Assembly: GCF_019218265.1 (NCBI RefSeq)
Contig: NZ_JAHUZE010000002.1
Coordinates: 186,001-250,000, forward strand
Direction: 5' to 3'
DNA length: 64,000 nucleotides
DNA from: Maritimibacter dapengensis
GTDB taxonomy: Bacteria > Pseudomonadota > Alphaproteobacteria > Rhodobacterales > Rhodobacteraceae
Shown: piece by piece, positions 11,110 through 21,252 of the stretch
Layout of the letters: each line of letters starts with the position of its first letter
How positions within the stretch are numbered: position 1 is the first letter of the stretch
Position numbers and translations under genes: made by a program
Notes under the pieces: model-generated
What the model was told of the DNA's origin: nothing
The model's input: only the letters and a program-made list of their open reading frames with translations
The model's database searches: none

Positions 11110-12216
11110 ATGTCGCTTCGACGCAGGCTCAATCGCGCGCTACATGGCCTCACGGATGGCGGGTTCACCCGGCTGCGCAAATGGTTCCGGGGTAAGGTGC
11201 TCTGGGCCGGGGCGCAGACCGTCACGCGCGAACCCGTCACACATGTCATCGTGCTCGACGGCACCATGTCGACGCTGGACGCCGGACGGGAAACCAACGC
11301 CGGTCTGGTCTATCGCATGATGGACGAAATGCGCAGGCGAGGCACCGCACCCCGTGTATCGGTCTATTACGAAGCCGGCATACAGTGGCGCAACTGGCGC
11401 TCGGCCTGGCCGGTGGCGACCGGCAAGGGCATCGACAGCCAGATCCGCCGCGCCTACGGGGTGCTGGCGAGCCGATACCGACCGGGCGACAGGATTTTCC
11501 TGTTCGGCTATTCACGGGGCGCGTTTGCCGTGCGCTCGCTCGCCGGGATGATCGACCGGGTCGGGCTCCTGCGCCCCGAGGCGGCGACCGAGCGCAACGT
11601 GCTGACGGCTTATCGCCACTACGAGGCGCACGAGGTGAGCGCGGCGGGCCGCGCCTTCGCCCAGGTGCATTGTCACGGCCATGTCGAGATCGAGATGATC
11701 GGGGTCTGGGATACGGTGAAGGCGTTGGGCCTGCGCTGGCCCGTGATCTGGCGCTTGTTCGAGAAGCAGCATCGGTTTCACAATGCGAGCCTCGGGTTGA
11801 ACGTGCGCCACGGCTATCACGCACTCGCGCGGGACGAGACCCGAAAGGCCTACGATCCGCTCCTTTGGCGTACCTATGGCGAATTTCCCGGCCGCATCGA
11901 ACAGGTCTGGTTCCCCGGCACGCACGGCGATGTTGGTGGCCAACTCGGCGGCTTCGAACCGGCGCGGCCCCTGGCCTGGGTATCGCTTAACTGGATGTTG
12001 GCGCGGGCCGAAGAGGCGGGCCTTCCGCTCCCCGACGATTGGCATACGCGTTTTCCCGCAAACCCGGACGCCCCGTCGATGGGCAGAAACCACGGCTGGG
12101 GCAAGTTTTTCGTTCTGCGTGGTGTGAGGCGACGGGGCTACGACCCGTCCGAGGCGGACTGGCAACCGAACATGGTCGCGACGGGACAGAATTTCGCGAC
12201 AGAAGCGGAAGCCTGA
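11110..12216 (+). CDS. DUF2235 alpha/beta hydrolase (Tle1-like fold)
   Basis: A 368-residue DUF2235 protein. It shows THVIVLDGTMST (~44-55), the nucleophile elbow FGYSRGAFAVR with Ser135, the aspartate region MIGVWDTVKALG, and FPGTHGDVGG near residue 270 carrying the likely catalytic histidine. The family includes T6SS phospholipase effectors (Tle1), but many members are stand-alone and uncharacterised. No T6SS, PAAR or immunity-like gene is nearby and there is no signal peptide. A cytoplasmic lipase/esterase-type hydrolase of unknown substrate is the safest call. It starts 9 bp after the CoxL-like gene with a weak GGAATC ribosome site and is probably cotranscribed. Confidence 0.8.
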   Translation: MSLRRRLNRALHGLTDGGFTRLRKWFRGKVLWAGAQTVTREPVTHVIVLDGTMSTLDAGRETNAGLVYRMMDEMRRRGTAPRVSVYYEAGIQWRNWRSAWPVATGKGIDSQIRRAYGVLASRYRPGDRIFLFGYSRGAFAVRSLAGMIDRVGLLRPEAATERNVLTAYRHYEAHEVSAAGRAFAQVHCHGHVEIEMIGVWDTVKALGLRWPVIWRLFEKQHRFHNASLGLNVRHGYHALARDETRKAYDPLLWRTYGEFPGRIEQVWFPGTHGDVGGQLGGFEPARPLAWVSLNWMLARAEEAGLPLPDDWHTRFPANPDAPSMGRNHGWGKFFVLRGVRRRGYDPSEADWQPNMVATGQNFATEAEA

Positions 12217-12255
12217 CTGTCCCGAAGCTTTTTGGGTTAAATGGCCGAAGTTCCA

Positions 12256-12277
12256 GGATTCTAGAATTCTAGAATCC
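12256..12277. repeat. Perfect 22-bp palindrome
   Basis: The half-site GGATTCTAGAA and its exact reverse complement abut without a spacer, giving a 22-bp perfect palindrome centred on GAATTC. It lies 40 bp after the DUF2235 stop in a convergent intergenic region. It may act as a transcription end signal or a protein-binding site; no T-run follows. Confidence 0.6.
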
Positions 12278-12299
12278 CGGCATCCCGCGCCGGAAATTC

Positions 12300-12315
12300 C
12301 CTTTGAATTCAAAGG
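12300..12315. repeat. Second perfect palindrome, 16 bp
   Basis: CCTTTGAATTCAAAGG is a perfect 16-bp palindrome 22 bp after the previous one, again centred on GAATTC, and 65 bp before the thioesterase stop. Two long palindromes in the same 164-bp convergent gap suggest a bidirectional end-of-transcription region. Confidence 0.55.
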
Positions 12316-12379
12316 CCCGGACTTGAAAGAGGTTAACAGGGCGCCGATTCAGACTGTCGCCAAACCCTCGTCGCGACGT

Positions 12380-12856
12380 TCACGCGACCTGCATGATAAT
12401 GCAGGTGGTCGAGCCGGTGGCGTAAAGCTTGCCATCCGCCACCCCCCTGATTTCGCCGTTTGCAATACCCGTCGAACGACCCGCATGCTGGATCGTGCCT
12501 GTGGCTTCGATCTCCATGTCGAGCGGGATCGGCCGGGTGATGTTCACCTTGTATTCGAGCGTCGTATAGACCGACCCCTTGGGCACCATCGTCATCACGG
12601 CACAGGCCATGCAGGAATCGAGCAAGGTCCCATACCAGCCGCCATGCACCGTCCCCATCGGATTGCAGAAATCGAAAGTCGGCGCGCCGCGAAACACGAC
12701 CTTGCCCTTCTCCACATGCACCGCCTCGTAATTCAGCGTCGCACCGATGGGCGGGCCGGCCAACTCGCCCGCCAGCATCCGTTGCATGAAGTCGAGCCCC
12801 GACATGGAAAGGGCCTCCGCCTGACTGGGCAGGTCTTCGAATTTCGTCGCGCGCAT
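12380..12856 (-). CDS. PaaI-family hotdog thioesterase
   Basis: About 158 residues with a single hotdog domain. The signature PMGTVHGGWYGTLLDSCMACAV matches the HGGxxxxLLDsa helix of PaaI/YdiI-type acyl-CoA thioesterases; the last part, YTTLEYKVNITRPIP and ATGSTTCIIM, fits the remaining strands. It probably hydrolyses an aromatic or short-chain acyl-CoA in the cytoplasm; the substrate is not deducible. Two adjacent ATGs (12859 and 12856) follow AGGAGGACG; the second has the better spacing. It is 71 bp downstream of a small secreted protein on the same strand and convergent with the DUF2235 gene. Confidence 0.85.
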   Translation of the reverse strand: MRATKFEDLPSQAEALSMSGLDFMQRMLAGELAGPPIGATLNYEAVHVEKGKVVFRGAPTFDFCNPMGTVHGGWYGTLLDSCMACAVMTMVPKGSVYTTLEYKVNITRPIPLDMEIEATGTIQHAGRSTGIANGEIRGVADGKLYATGSTTCIIMQVA

Positions 12857-12927
12857 CATCGTCCTCCTGTCCTCGGAAGGTCGCTTCGGTCTGCGCCTTG
12901 GGCAAGCGTGACGTTGGGTATCGCCCG

Positions 12928-13374
12928 TTATTCGTCGGGAAACGCGCCGAGGTCGGTCCCGACCATGTGGTCGACAAGAAGTGGCACGACCCCGTCGAGG
13001 TTGGCCTGACCGATGAAATTCGCCCCGCTTTCGCGCAGGACGACCATGATCGGCTGCCCCTCCCACTCGACCTCGCCGCGCAGATCGAGCCGCGAATTGC
13101 CATAGCACCCGCCGCCCGATCGTTCGGCGTCGATGAAAAGGTGCAGCACGGTCTTGGCGTCGTCGCCGTCAGTGAACGCAATGCCCTGTTTTTCAAGCGC
13201 CGCACGGGCGATCCCGGCAGCCTCGCCCGCATTGGTCCAGCAGCCGTCCTCGGCAGCATCCTCGTAGCTGAACCCGACCGGCGAGATGTTGGCCTTCGTA
13301 TAGGGGTGCACCTCTTCGTTCTGCGCCAACAGAGGCAGGGGAAGGCAGACAGCCGCCATAAAAATCCGTTTCAT
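12928..13374 (-). CDS. Small secreted protein of unknown function
   Basis: About 148 residues starting MKRIFMAAVCLPLPLLAQ, a typical short signal peptide with cleavage near LLA-Q. The mature part contains two cysteines (DGCWTNAGEAAG and GGGCYGNSRL) that could form a disulfide, and ends GTDLGAFPDE. I do not recognise a named domain; the periplasm is the likely location. ATG at 13374 has GAGGAG nine bases upstream; a TTG two codons earlier is a weaker alternative. It is divergent from groESL, whose CIRCE element lies 147 bp away. Confidence 0.7.
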   Translation of the reverse strand: MKRIFMAAVCLPLPLLAQNEEVHPYTKANISPVGFSYEDAAEDGCWTNAGEAAGIARAALEKQGIAFTDGDDAKTVLHLFIDAERSGGGCYGNSRLDLRGEVEWEGQPIMVVLRESGANFIGQANLDGVVPLLVDHMVGTDLGAFPDE

Positions 13375-13484
13375 TTGCAAATCTCCTCAAGGAATGACAC
13401 TCACGGTTTCACCTGTCCGGCACGCTGTCAAAGATTCCTCCGCCGACTTTGCAGGTGCAGCGAAAATTTTTGGCATTCACGCCG

Positions 13485-13514
13485 TTGACACCGCCTTGTG
13501 ACCTCCCTAGCTAT
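13485..13514 (+). promoter_or_regulatory. Candidate groESL promoter
   Basis: TTGACA at 13485-13490 is followed after 17 bp by TAGCTAT (13508-13514), placing the start of transcription close to or within the CIRCE element. The -35 is perfect; the -10 is weak and could serve a sigma-32 holoenzyme, whose alphaproteobacterial -10 starts CTAT-like. The position directly before CIRCE supports the call. Confidence 0.5.
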
Positions 13515-13520
13515 GCGCCG

Positions 13521-13547
13521 TTAGCACTCGCCACATGTGAGTGCTAA
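13521..13547. promoter_or_regulatory. CIRCE operator (HrcA binding site)
   Basis: TTAGCACTC, nine spacer bases, then GAGTGCTAA: an exact match to the CIRCE consensus. It lies 32 bp upstream of groES. HrcA is known to repress groESL through this element and to release it under heat shock. hrcA itself is not in this window. Confidence 0.97.
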
Positions 13548-13579
13548 TCTGGACAAACCGAGTTTGAGGAGCCTCAGAG

Positions 13580-13867
13580 ATGGCATTTACTCCCCTGCAT
13601 GACCGCGTTCTCGTCGAGCGCGTCGAGAGCGAAGAAAAAACCGCTGGCGGCCTGATCATCCCTGACAGCGCCAAGGAAAAGCCGGCCGAAGGCAAGGTCG
13701 TGGCTGTCGGCGCTGGTGCCAAGGACGACGATGGCGAGCGCATCGCGCTGGACGTCAAAGCGGGTGACAAGATCCTGTTCGGCAAATGGTCGGGCACCGA
13801 GATCACCCTCGACGGCAAAGAGATGCTGATCATGAAAGAATCCGACATCATGGGCATCATCGCCTGA
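13580..13867 (+). CDS. groS: Co-chaperonin GroES
   Basis: A 95-residue GroES with the typical start [14 protein letters not shown], the mobile loop [17 protein letters not shown] (~20-36) that binds GroEL, and the end [14 protein letters not shown]-like [13 protein letters not shown]. It caps the GroEL cavity during ATP-driven folding in the cytoplasm. The ribosome site is GAGGAGCC. It lies 39 bp upstream of groEL and downstream of a perfect CIRCE element, so repression by HrcA is expected. Confidence 0.98.
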   Translation: MAFTPLHDRVLVERVESEEKTAGGLIIPDSAKEKPAEGKVVAVGAGAKDDDGERIALDVKAGDKILFGKWSGTEITLDGKEMLIMKESDIMGIIA

Positions 13868-13903
13868 TCGTCGCACCCGAAATTATTAGAATTCAGGAGC
13901 TGA

Positions 13904-15541
<1,638 letters not shown>

Positions 15542-15580
15542 GAGCCGTCTCCGCGACAGCGGAAACGACGAAATCCCAGA

Positions 15581-15608
15581 AGGGCGGCGCGCAGGCGTCG
15601 CCCTTTTT
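15581..15608 (+). terminator. Rho-independent terminator of groESL
   Basis: AGGGCGGCG pairs with CGTCGCCCT (one G-T wobble) across a 6-nt loop and is followed by TTTTT. It starts 40 bp after the groEL stop. Confidence 0.88.
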
Positions 15609-15743
15609 CACGTCTCGATCCGACTTTAGTGATGGAAACATAACGACTTGCGTTGGAGACACGGAAATCTCGTCGCAGCCGTCTTAAAACTGACACCGGT
15701 CGTTCCTATGTAAACTCGTGTAACATAACAACGGGGACACGTC

Positions 15744-16874
15744 ATGTTTCGCCAAGCTATTCTCCTTTTCCTATTGATCATCGCGACACCTCTTGCGGCG
15801 CAGGACGGGGGCAGCTTTGCCTTCGGTGGCGACCGGTTCGAAGCGGGCCGCACAGTGGAAATCTCTGATGAAACCGACGGCGACCTGTTCGCTGCCGGCA
15901 ACCGTGTTGCGCTTGAAAGCGCCGTCGAGGGCTCTGTTCACGCCGCAGGGCGCATCGTCTCGGTCGACGGGGATGTCGGCGGAAACGTCTATGCCGCCGG
16001 GATGGATGTCGAACTGTCCGGGGCCGTGTCGGGCAATGCCAGCCTCGCGGGCGACACCGTGACCGTGAACGAGCCCGTTTCTGGCAACATCCGCGCCATG
16101 GGGTCGACCGTGACGCTCACCGCGCCGGTGGCGGGAAGCGCCATTCTGGGCGGTGAGACCGTGAATATCGACGCCGCCATTTCCGGGGATCTCGCCATTG
16201 GCGGTGAAGACATCGACTGGGGCGAGGCGGCCGAGGTCGCGGGCGAAGTCCACGTTTATGCAGAGGAGGGCGACGAGCCGGAGATTCCGGCCCGCGTCGC
16301 CCCGGCAGATCGCGTCACTTTCCACGACGTGTCGCATTGGGAAGACCAGATGCCCGACGGGTTCGAAGACGACGAGCCGCGCGGGTTCTGGGCGCGTCTC
16401 GGCGGGCTCTTCGGAAGCGTGCTTGTGACCGGCCTCCTTGCCTTTGCACTAGCCGCACTGGCACCGGGCTTCATGGCGTCGATCCGCGAACGCGTCCTCG
16501 ACCAGCCGGGCCGCAGCCTCTGGATGGGTGCGCTCGGGCTCGCGGCGGTCGCCGGGTCGACCGTGGTCCTCGCGATGACCGGCATCGGTATTTTCATCGC
16601 GCCGCTCGCGATCTTCGCTGCCGTCGCACTGGGCTTCGCGGGCTACGTGATCGGGGCCTACCTGCTGGGTGCATGGCTTCTGACCGCTGTCGGCCAGGAT
16701 GCGCCCGACAGCACGGCGGATCGTGCCATCGCGGCCTTTGTCGGCGCTGGCCTGATGACCTTCGTCGCCCTGATCCCGTTCATCGGCTGGCTCGCCGTCG
16801 TCGCGGTGCTTCTGATCGGAATTGGCGGACTTGTGATCCGCTGGTTCCGGCCTGGCTTCTATACAGGGGCGTGA
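15744..16874 (+). CDS. Secreted bactofilin-like repeat domain fused to membrane helices
   Basis: 376 residues. A signal peptide ([19 protein letters not shown]) precedes ~150 residues of short repeats with G-D/N-x-x-A-A-G spacing ([48 protein letters not shown]). This pattern is characteristic of bactofilin/polymer-forming beta-helix domains. An acidic linker (~175-220) leads to a C-terminal region with four or five hydrophobic helices ending in [10 protein letters not shown]. The beta-helix would face the periplasm and be anchored by the helices. An envelope scaffold role is an inference from the fold. The stop overlaps the ATG of the lipase-like gene (TGATG), so the two are coupled. From memory, similar proteins are annotated as polymer-forming cytoskeletal or DUF8173 proteins. 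Confidence 0.75.
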   Translation: MFRQAILLFLLIIATPLAAQDGGSFAFGGDRFEAGRTVEISDETDGDLFAAGNRVALESAVEGSVHAAGRIVSVDGDVGGNVYAAGMDVELSGAVSGNASLAGDTVTVNEPVSGNIRAMGSTVTLTAPVAGSAILGGETVNIDAAISGDLAIGGEDIDWGEAAEVAGEVHVYAEEGDEPEIPARVAPADRVTFHDVSHWEDQMPDGFEDDEPRGFWARLGGLFGSVLVTGLLAFALAALAPGFMASIRERVLDQPGRSLWMGALGLAAVAGSTVVLAMTGIGIFIAPLAIFAAVALGFAGYVIGAYLLGAWLLTAVGQDAPDSTADRAIAAFVGAGLMTFVALIPFIGWLAVVAVLLIGIGGLVIRWFRPGFYTGA

Positions 16875-17644
16875 TGACCGCGCATCGATTCTTCCACCGC
16901 GCCCTGGCCCTCGGCCTCGGCGCGGTCCTCTCCACGGCCTTGGCGCTCCCCGCCCGGGCTGATTGCGTCGTGCTGCTCCACGGCCTGTCGCGCACCTCCG
17001 CATCGCTCCTCATCATGGAAAGCACCCTGAAGCAGGCGGGGTATGACGTGGTGAACCGCGACTATCCTTCCACAGATGCCCCGATCGAGCAGCTTGTCGA
17101 GGCGGTCCCCGAAGCCGTGGCCCGGTGCCCTGACGGCCCGGTGCACTTCGTCACCCATTCGATGGGTGGCATCCTTGTGCGCGCGTGGCTCGAAGACCAC
17201 CGCCCCGACGACATGGGGCGTGTCGTGATGCTCGCCCCCCCGAACCATGGCACACAGGTCGTGGACGAATTGGGCGATCTCGCGCCGTTCGAATGGATCA
17301 TGGGTCCAGCCGGGCTGGAGCTCGGCACCGACCCCGGATCGACCCCGAACACGCTCGGCCTGCCTCGGTTCGAACTCGGCGTGATCGCCGGGAACAGGTC
17401 GCTCAACCCCATTCTGTCCTCGATGATCGACGGCGAGGACGACGGCAAGGTGTCGGTCGAGTCGACCCGGATTCGCGGCATGGACGATCACATCGTCCTG
17501 CCGGTCACTCATACCTTCATGATGTCCAACCCGCTCGTCATTGCCGAAGTGATCGCCTTTCTGCAATCGGGCGCGTTCGACCACGAATTGACGATAGGGG
17601 ACGTGCTCGACCGGATCGCGCGTGAGGCGGGCTACCGCGACTGA
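16874..17644 (+). CDS. Secreted lipase-like alpha/beta hydrolase
   Basis: 256 residues with a signal peptide ([22 protein letters not shown], cut before DC). The mature enzyme opens [18 protein letters not shown], containing the oxyanion HG. It carries the nucleophile elbow FVTHSMGGI with Ser96, the loop [13 protein letters not shown], and a late VTHTFMM likely holding the catalytic histidine. It resembles the triacylglycerol lipase/PGAP1-like group; the substrate is unknown and the periplasm is the expected site. Translation starts at the ATG overlapping the upstream stop. The 3' end overlaps the convergent mnmH by 13 bp. Confidence 0.85.
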   Translation: MTAHRFFHRALALGLGAVLSTALALPARADCVVLLHGLSRTSASLLIMESTLKQAGYDVVNRDYPSTDAPIEQLVEAVPEAVARCPDGPVHFVTHSMGGILVRAWLEDHRPDDMGRVVMLAPPNHGTQVVDELGDLAPFEWIMGPAGLELGTDPGSTPNTLGLPRFELGVIAGNRSLNPILSSMIDGEDDGKVSVESTRIRGMDDHIVLPVTHTFMMSNPLVIAEVIAFLQSGAFDHELTIGDVLDRIAREAGYRD

Positions 17645-18672
17645 TCCACGATCCTGCGGGCGGTCTCTTCCAACGTCGTCTCCGACAGGTCCGGCAATCC
17701 GAAAACATGCGCAGGGGCGGCATCCCCCCTGATCCGTTTGTAAGCCGGGTCGTAATGCCGGTTGATGAGGTCAGCGGCCAGCACCTCCCACGCACCGTCG
17801 AATGCCATTTCCTGCCAGGCATCCACGATCTTGTGGCCGTGATAGCGCCGAAGCCGGTTCAGCGTTTCGTTGAGCCGGGCGGGGTTCCGCACGATGTCGG
17901 GATAGGTCTCCATCAGATGACGCGCACGCGCCGCAAGCGGGGCAGAGATTTCGGTGAACGGCGCGGCCCTCATCGCGGCCCAGAGGCTTGGCGGCACGAG
18001 CAGATCACCGACCTTGCTGCTTTCGGCTTCGACGAACACCGGGCGCGTCGGGTCCAGCGCGTCAAGCGCGGCTGCCACGCGGCTCTCGAACATCTTCTGG
18101 CTGGGCTGCCCCGATCCGATCTGACCGAACAACGACCCGCGATGTTCCGCCTCGCCCTCGAGGTCGACGACCTGACCGCCTGCCGCCGCGATCTGGTGCA
18201 GAAGCCGGGTCTTCGCCGTGCCGGTGCCGCCCTCGATCAGGTGGACCTTGTGCGGCAGCGCCCGGTCGTGAAGCGCCCCGACAACAAGCCTGCGATAGCT
18301 ACGATAACCGCCCTCGACCACGTCGGCCCGCCACCCGATCTGGCTCAGGATCGAAGCGAAGGAGTTCGACCGCTGCCCGCCGCGCCAGCAATAGACCAAC
18401 GGTCGCCAACCGCCGGGGCGGTCTGCCAGCACCGTCTCGATGTGATGCGCCGCATTACGTGCGACCAGCGCCGCGCCGATCTTGCGCGCTTTGAACGGGT
18501 CTTCCTGCACATAAATCGTGCCGACGCGCGCGCGCTCCTCGTCGCTTAAGACCGGAAGGCTGATCGCCCCCGGCACATGGTCCTCGGCGAATTCCGAAGG
18601 TGATCGCACGTCGATGATTTCGTCGAAGGGCAATCCAGCGAGGTCTGACAAAGCTGCGAGCTTCACCGCCAT
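17632..18672 (-). CDS. mnmH: tRNA 2-selenouridine / geranyl-2-thiouridine synthase
   Basis: MnmH (SelU/YbbB) replaces sulfur with selenium at the wobble uridine of some tRNAs using selenophosphate, via a geranylated intermediate. The N-terminal rhodanese domain carries [18 protein letters not shown] and the catalytic loop [10 protein letters not shown] (Cys95). The C-terminal P-loop-like domain shows [13 protein letters not shown] (~146-158). At 346 residues it is normal length. SelD, the selenophosphate donor enzyme, is not in the window. Its 3' end overlaps the convergent lipase-like gene by 13 bp. The sugar transferase gene ends one base upstream, so it may be cotranscribed with it. Confidence 0.93.
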   Translation of the reverse strand: MAVKLAALSDLAGLPFDEIIDVRSPSEFAEDHVPGAISLPVLSDEERARVGTIYVQEDPFKARKIGAALVARNAAHHIETVLADRPGGWRPLVYCWRGGQRSNSFASILSQIGWRADVVEGGYRSYRRLVVGALHDRALPHKVHLIEGGTGTAKTRLLHQIAAAGGQVVDLEGEAEHRGSLFGQIGSGQPSQKMFESRVAAALDALDPTRPVFVEAESSKVGDLLVPPSLWAAMRAAPFTEISAPLAARARHLMETYPDIVRNPARLNETLNRLRRYHGHKIVDAWQEMAFDGAWEVLAADLINRHYDPAYKRIRGDAAPAHVFGLPDLSETTLEETARRIVDQSR

Positions 18673-18673
18673 A

Positions 18674-19354
18674 TCAGCGCCCGTGCCCTTTCAGGATCGT
18701 CAAGGCGGTGAGACAAAGCAGTTTCGCATCGAGCTTGAAGCTCGCGTTTTCGATGTATTCGATGTCCAGCCGCGTCTTTTCCCGGGTCGCCTCGACGCCC
18801 TCGGCATATCCCAGTTTCACCTGGGCCAATCCGCTGATGCCGGGTCTGATCCTGTGCCGGTCGCGATATTCCGGGATGGCACGCAGGTATATACGTGCAT
18901 GTCCGAAAAAGTCCGGCCGCGGGCCGATCATGCTCATTTCGCCCCGCAGGATGTTCACGATCTGTGGCAATTCGTCGAGTCGCGTCCGGCGCATCATGCC
19001 CCCCAAAGGCGTAATGCGATCATGTTCCAGAGGCTCGTCATGGCGGCGAGGAGCGGATTTCAGGTCCGTCATCGTTCGGAATTTGAATGCGGCGAACGGT
19101 CGGCACCCGCGCCCCATGCGGGGTTGCACGTAAAAGACCGGACCGGGATTGGCGAGAGGGTTGAGCACGACAAGAGCGACCGAGACGATCACGAACAGCG
19201 GGATAAGCAGAAGGGCCGCGACGATATCGGCAAGGCGTTTCGCTCCCCAGAACAGAGACGACCCACCGGGATGGCGCACCCGCTCGTCCGGGGCCGGCAT
19301 CGTTTTTGCTTGGCGTTGGTCGTTCAACCTGTCCTCGGAAACCTGCGCGTTCAC
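18674..19354 (-). CDS. Polyisoprenyl-phosphate hexose-1-phosphate transferase (bacterial sugar transferase)
   Basis: Initiating transferase for exopolysaccharide or glycan assembly, adding a sugar phosphate to undecaprenyl phosphate at the inner membrane. A single hydrophobic segment (~46-66, IVAALLLIPLFVIVSVALVV) precedes the catalytic domain with FKFRTM, RRTRLDELPQIVNILRGEMS, MIGPRPDF and RPGISGLAQV, the full signature of the monotopic PHPT family (ExoY/WcaJ type). 226 residues fits the short form. The start is uncertain: GTG at 19354 lacks a Shine-Dalgarno, and ATG at 19300 is an alternative. It is divergent from a GT4 gene and ends next to mnmH. Confidence 0.9.
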   Translation of the reverse strand: MNAQVSEDRLNDQRQAKTMPAPDERVRHPGGSSLFWGAKRLADIVAALLLIPLFVIVSVALVVLNPLANPGPVFYVQPRMGRGCRPFAAFKFRTMTDLKSAPRRHDEPLEHDRITPLGGMMRRTRLDELPQIVNILRGEMSMIGPRPDFFGHARIYLRAIPEYRDRHRIRPGISGLAQVKLGYAEGVEATREKTRLDIEYIENASFKLDAKLLCLTALTILKGHGR

Positions 19355-19452
19355 TGGCGCGGGTTGTAGCCCGAGCGACCGGGTTCCGCCACTGAAATGC
19401 GTTATCGCCGCCGGGGCTTGCCTATCGGCTCAGGGCAGGGGAAAGAAGAGCC

Positions 19453-20415
19453 ATGCGCAAAAACGCGAAGATTCAGATCTATTGCAATTACGAGCATCCC
19501 GGCGGCATCGAACGGGTGAGCTTGCGCCTGCGCGCGCTTCTCGGGCGGTCGCAACGTCCAGCCGGGCTGATCTCGCTCTTCGGTGATCCAATTTTCGGAC
19601 ATGAGACCGCCGCATTCAGCAACACGTCGCTGGCAGGGCAGGTCCTGATCTTCTCGCGCAAGGGCGATCTGCGCGAGATGGGGGCGCGTGCGCGCAAAGC
19701 TCGGCTGATCTACTGGCGCCATGTCCCGGTGACGCAGCGCGGCTACAAACGGTTGATCGAAATCGCTTTCATCGCCTGGCTTTCGCGGATCGGACAAATC
19801 GTGTGCGTCTGCGATGACCTCGCGGCCGAGGTGGTGGCCCTGCCGTTCGTGAACGCCAACAATGTCCGAGCGTGTTATTCGCCGATCGGTCGGAACGTTC
19901 CACCCCTCGTCGATATTCGCGAACCTTCGGGCAATGGCCCGCTGAAGCTGGTTTATTTTGGGCGGCCGGGCACGCAGAAGCGGCTCGATCTGGTGCTCTG
20001 GCAAGTCGATAATGCTCGCTACAACAATGTGGATGTCGAGTTGACCGTATATGGGTATGACGGCGTTCCCGAAGGTGGCGAGATGGATGGCGTCACCTAC
20101 GCCGGCATCGTGGAAAAGCCCACCGAGGCGATGCGCGCCGCCGATGCCGTGATCCTCATTTCGGAATACGAGGGCTTTCCGACCGTGATGGTCGAAGCCG
20201 CTCTCACCGGCACGCCGATCATCGCCAACGACTTTCGCACCGGCCGTGCCGATTTCGAGCGCCTGATCGGGCCGGTGACAGGTATAGACGCAGAAGACCC
20301 GTTGTCCCTGGCCCAGGCGCTGAGCACACTTCCAACCGGGCAATACAACATGTCGGCCCTTTCGGACGAGGTTCTGGCGGAAGATTGGCTCCGGGTGCTT
20401 GATGCCGCACGTTGA
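19453..20415 (+). CDS. Glycosyltransferase family 4-like protein
   Basis: 320 residues with a GT-B fold. The N-terminal domain shows YCNYEHPGGIERVSLRLRALL. The C-terminal nucleotide-sugar domain shows KLVYFGRPGTQKRLDLVL and the retaining-enzyme signature EYEGFPTVMVEAALTGTPIIA (the Glu-x7-Glu equivalent). It probably transfers a sugar to a lipid-linked oligosaccharide in the cytoplasm. Its ribosome site is GAAGAG before ATG at 19453. It is followed after 90 bp by a WecG/TagA-type enzyme and is divergent from the initiating sugar transferase, so the three form a small surface-glycan set. Donor and acceptor are unknown. Confidence 0.85.
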   Translation: MRKNAKIQIYCNYEHPGGIERVSLRLRALLGRSQRPAGLISLFGDPIFGHETAAFSNTSLAGQVLIFSRKGDLREMGARARKARLIYWRHVPVTQRGYKRLIEIAFIAWLSRIGQIVCVCDDLAAEVVALPFVNANNVRACYSPIGRNVPPLVDIREPSGNGPLKLVYFGRPGTQKRLDLVLWQVDNARYNNVDVELTVYGYDGVPEGGEMDGVTYAGIVEKPTEAMRAADAVILISEYEGFPTVMVEAALTGTPIIANDFRTGRADFERLIGPVTGIDAEDPLSLAQALSTLPTGQYNMSALSDEVLAEDWLRVLDAAR

Positions 20416-20505
20416 GACGCCACAAATCGAAAAAATGAAATTCTGGCCGCGCAATTTGAGCATTTCGGTCAGTGTTTTGCAGCATAAGTGCAAGGGGATC
20501 GGCGC

Positions 20506-21252
20506 ATGAATGCCCCCCCAGACACCCCGACAAGGCTCGCCGAAACCCAATTGATCCGGACAGGTGATGCGTTCCTCGACTGGGTATTCGCATCGCGAGG
20601 AACGCCCGAGGCTGTCTGGTATCTCAATCCTTATACATTGGCACATCTCGACCGGGGGCACATTCCGCACGCCGCAGAGGCACGCGTCGTCGCGGACGGA
20701 CGGCTCATGGCCCGCTCGATCCGCCAGGGCCTCGGCGGCCCGTGTGAAAGCCTGCATTTCGATTTCTCAGGAATGGCGGGCCGCGTGTTCCATGCGATGG
20801 AAGAACGTGGCGCCCGGCTCGCCGTGCTCGGCGGCAAACCGGGCGAGGCCGCGTCTTTCCGCCGCCATGTCGAAACCCGCTACCCGAAGCTCGAAATCGT
20901 CTATGCCGGTGACGGGTATTTCCACATGAGAGAGGCGGGCAAGGTCGCCCGCCGGATCGCCGAGACGCGGCCCAATGTCCTCATCGTTTCCATGGGGTCT
21001 CCGCGTCAGGAAGAATTCGTCACGACCCTCCCGCAGCACACGGACCACCCGATGGCCGCGATCACCTGTGGCGGTTTCGTCGGGCAAACCGCGACGCGGC
21101 GGGAAAACTACTACCCGAAAATCATCGTGAAGCTGAACCTGCGCTGGGTCTACCGCCTCTATCGCGAGCCGCAGATGTATGCGCGGGTGATGAAATACTA
21201 CATCCCCTACATGATCCGAAAACGGCTCTTCGGCCCTGACCTGCCGTTCTAG
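20506..21252 (+). CDS. WecG/TagA/CpsF family glycosyltransferase
   Basis: 248 residues (GT26 family), matching enzymes that add ManNAc(A) or related sugars to undecaprenyl-linked intermediates. Visible signatures are WYLNPYTLAHLD, VVADGRLMARSI, LAVLGGKPGEA, the VSMGSPRQEEF motif that marks the family, and CGGFVGQTATRR. The C-terminus (LNLRWVYRLYREPQMYARVMKYYI) is the usual membrane-contacting tail. ATG at 20506 follows AAGGGGATC; a GTG at 20488 is less likely. It ends in a CTAG shared with the stop of the convergent GT at 21249. Confidence 0.9.
   Translation: MNAPPDTPTRLAETQLIRTGDAFLDWVFASRGTPEAVWYLNPYTLAHLDRGHIPHAAEARVVADGRLMARSIRQGLGGPCESLHFDFSGMAGRVFHAMEERGARLAVLGGKPGEAASFRRHVETRYPKLEIVYAGDGYFHMREAGKVARRIAETRPNVLIVSMGSPRQEEFVTTLPQHTDHPMAAITCGGFVGQTATRRENYYPKIIVKLNLRWVYRLYREPQMYARVMKYYIPYMIRKRLFGPDLPF

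Noticed and set aside
11110-12216. T6SS effector
   Set aside because: DUF2235 alone is not evidence; no vgrG, PAAR, adaptor or immunity gene is near.
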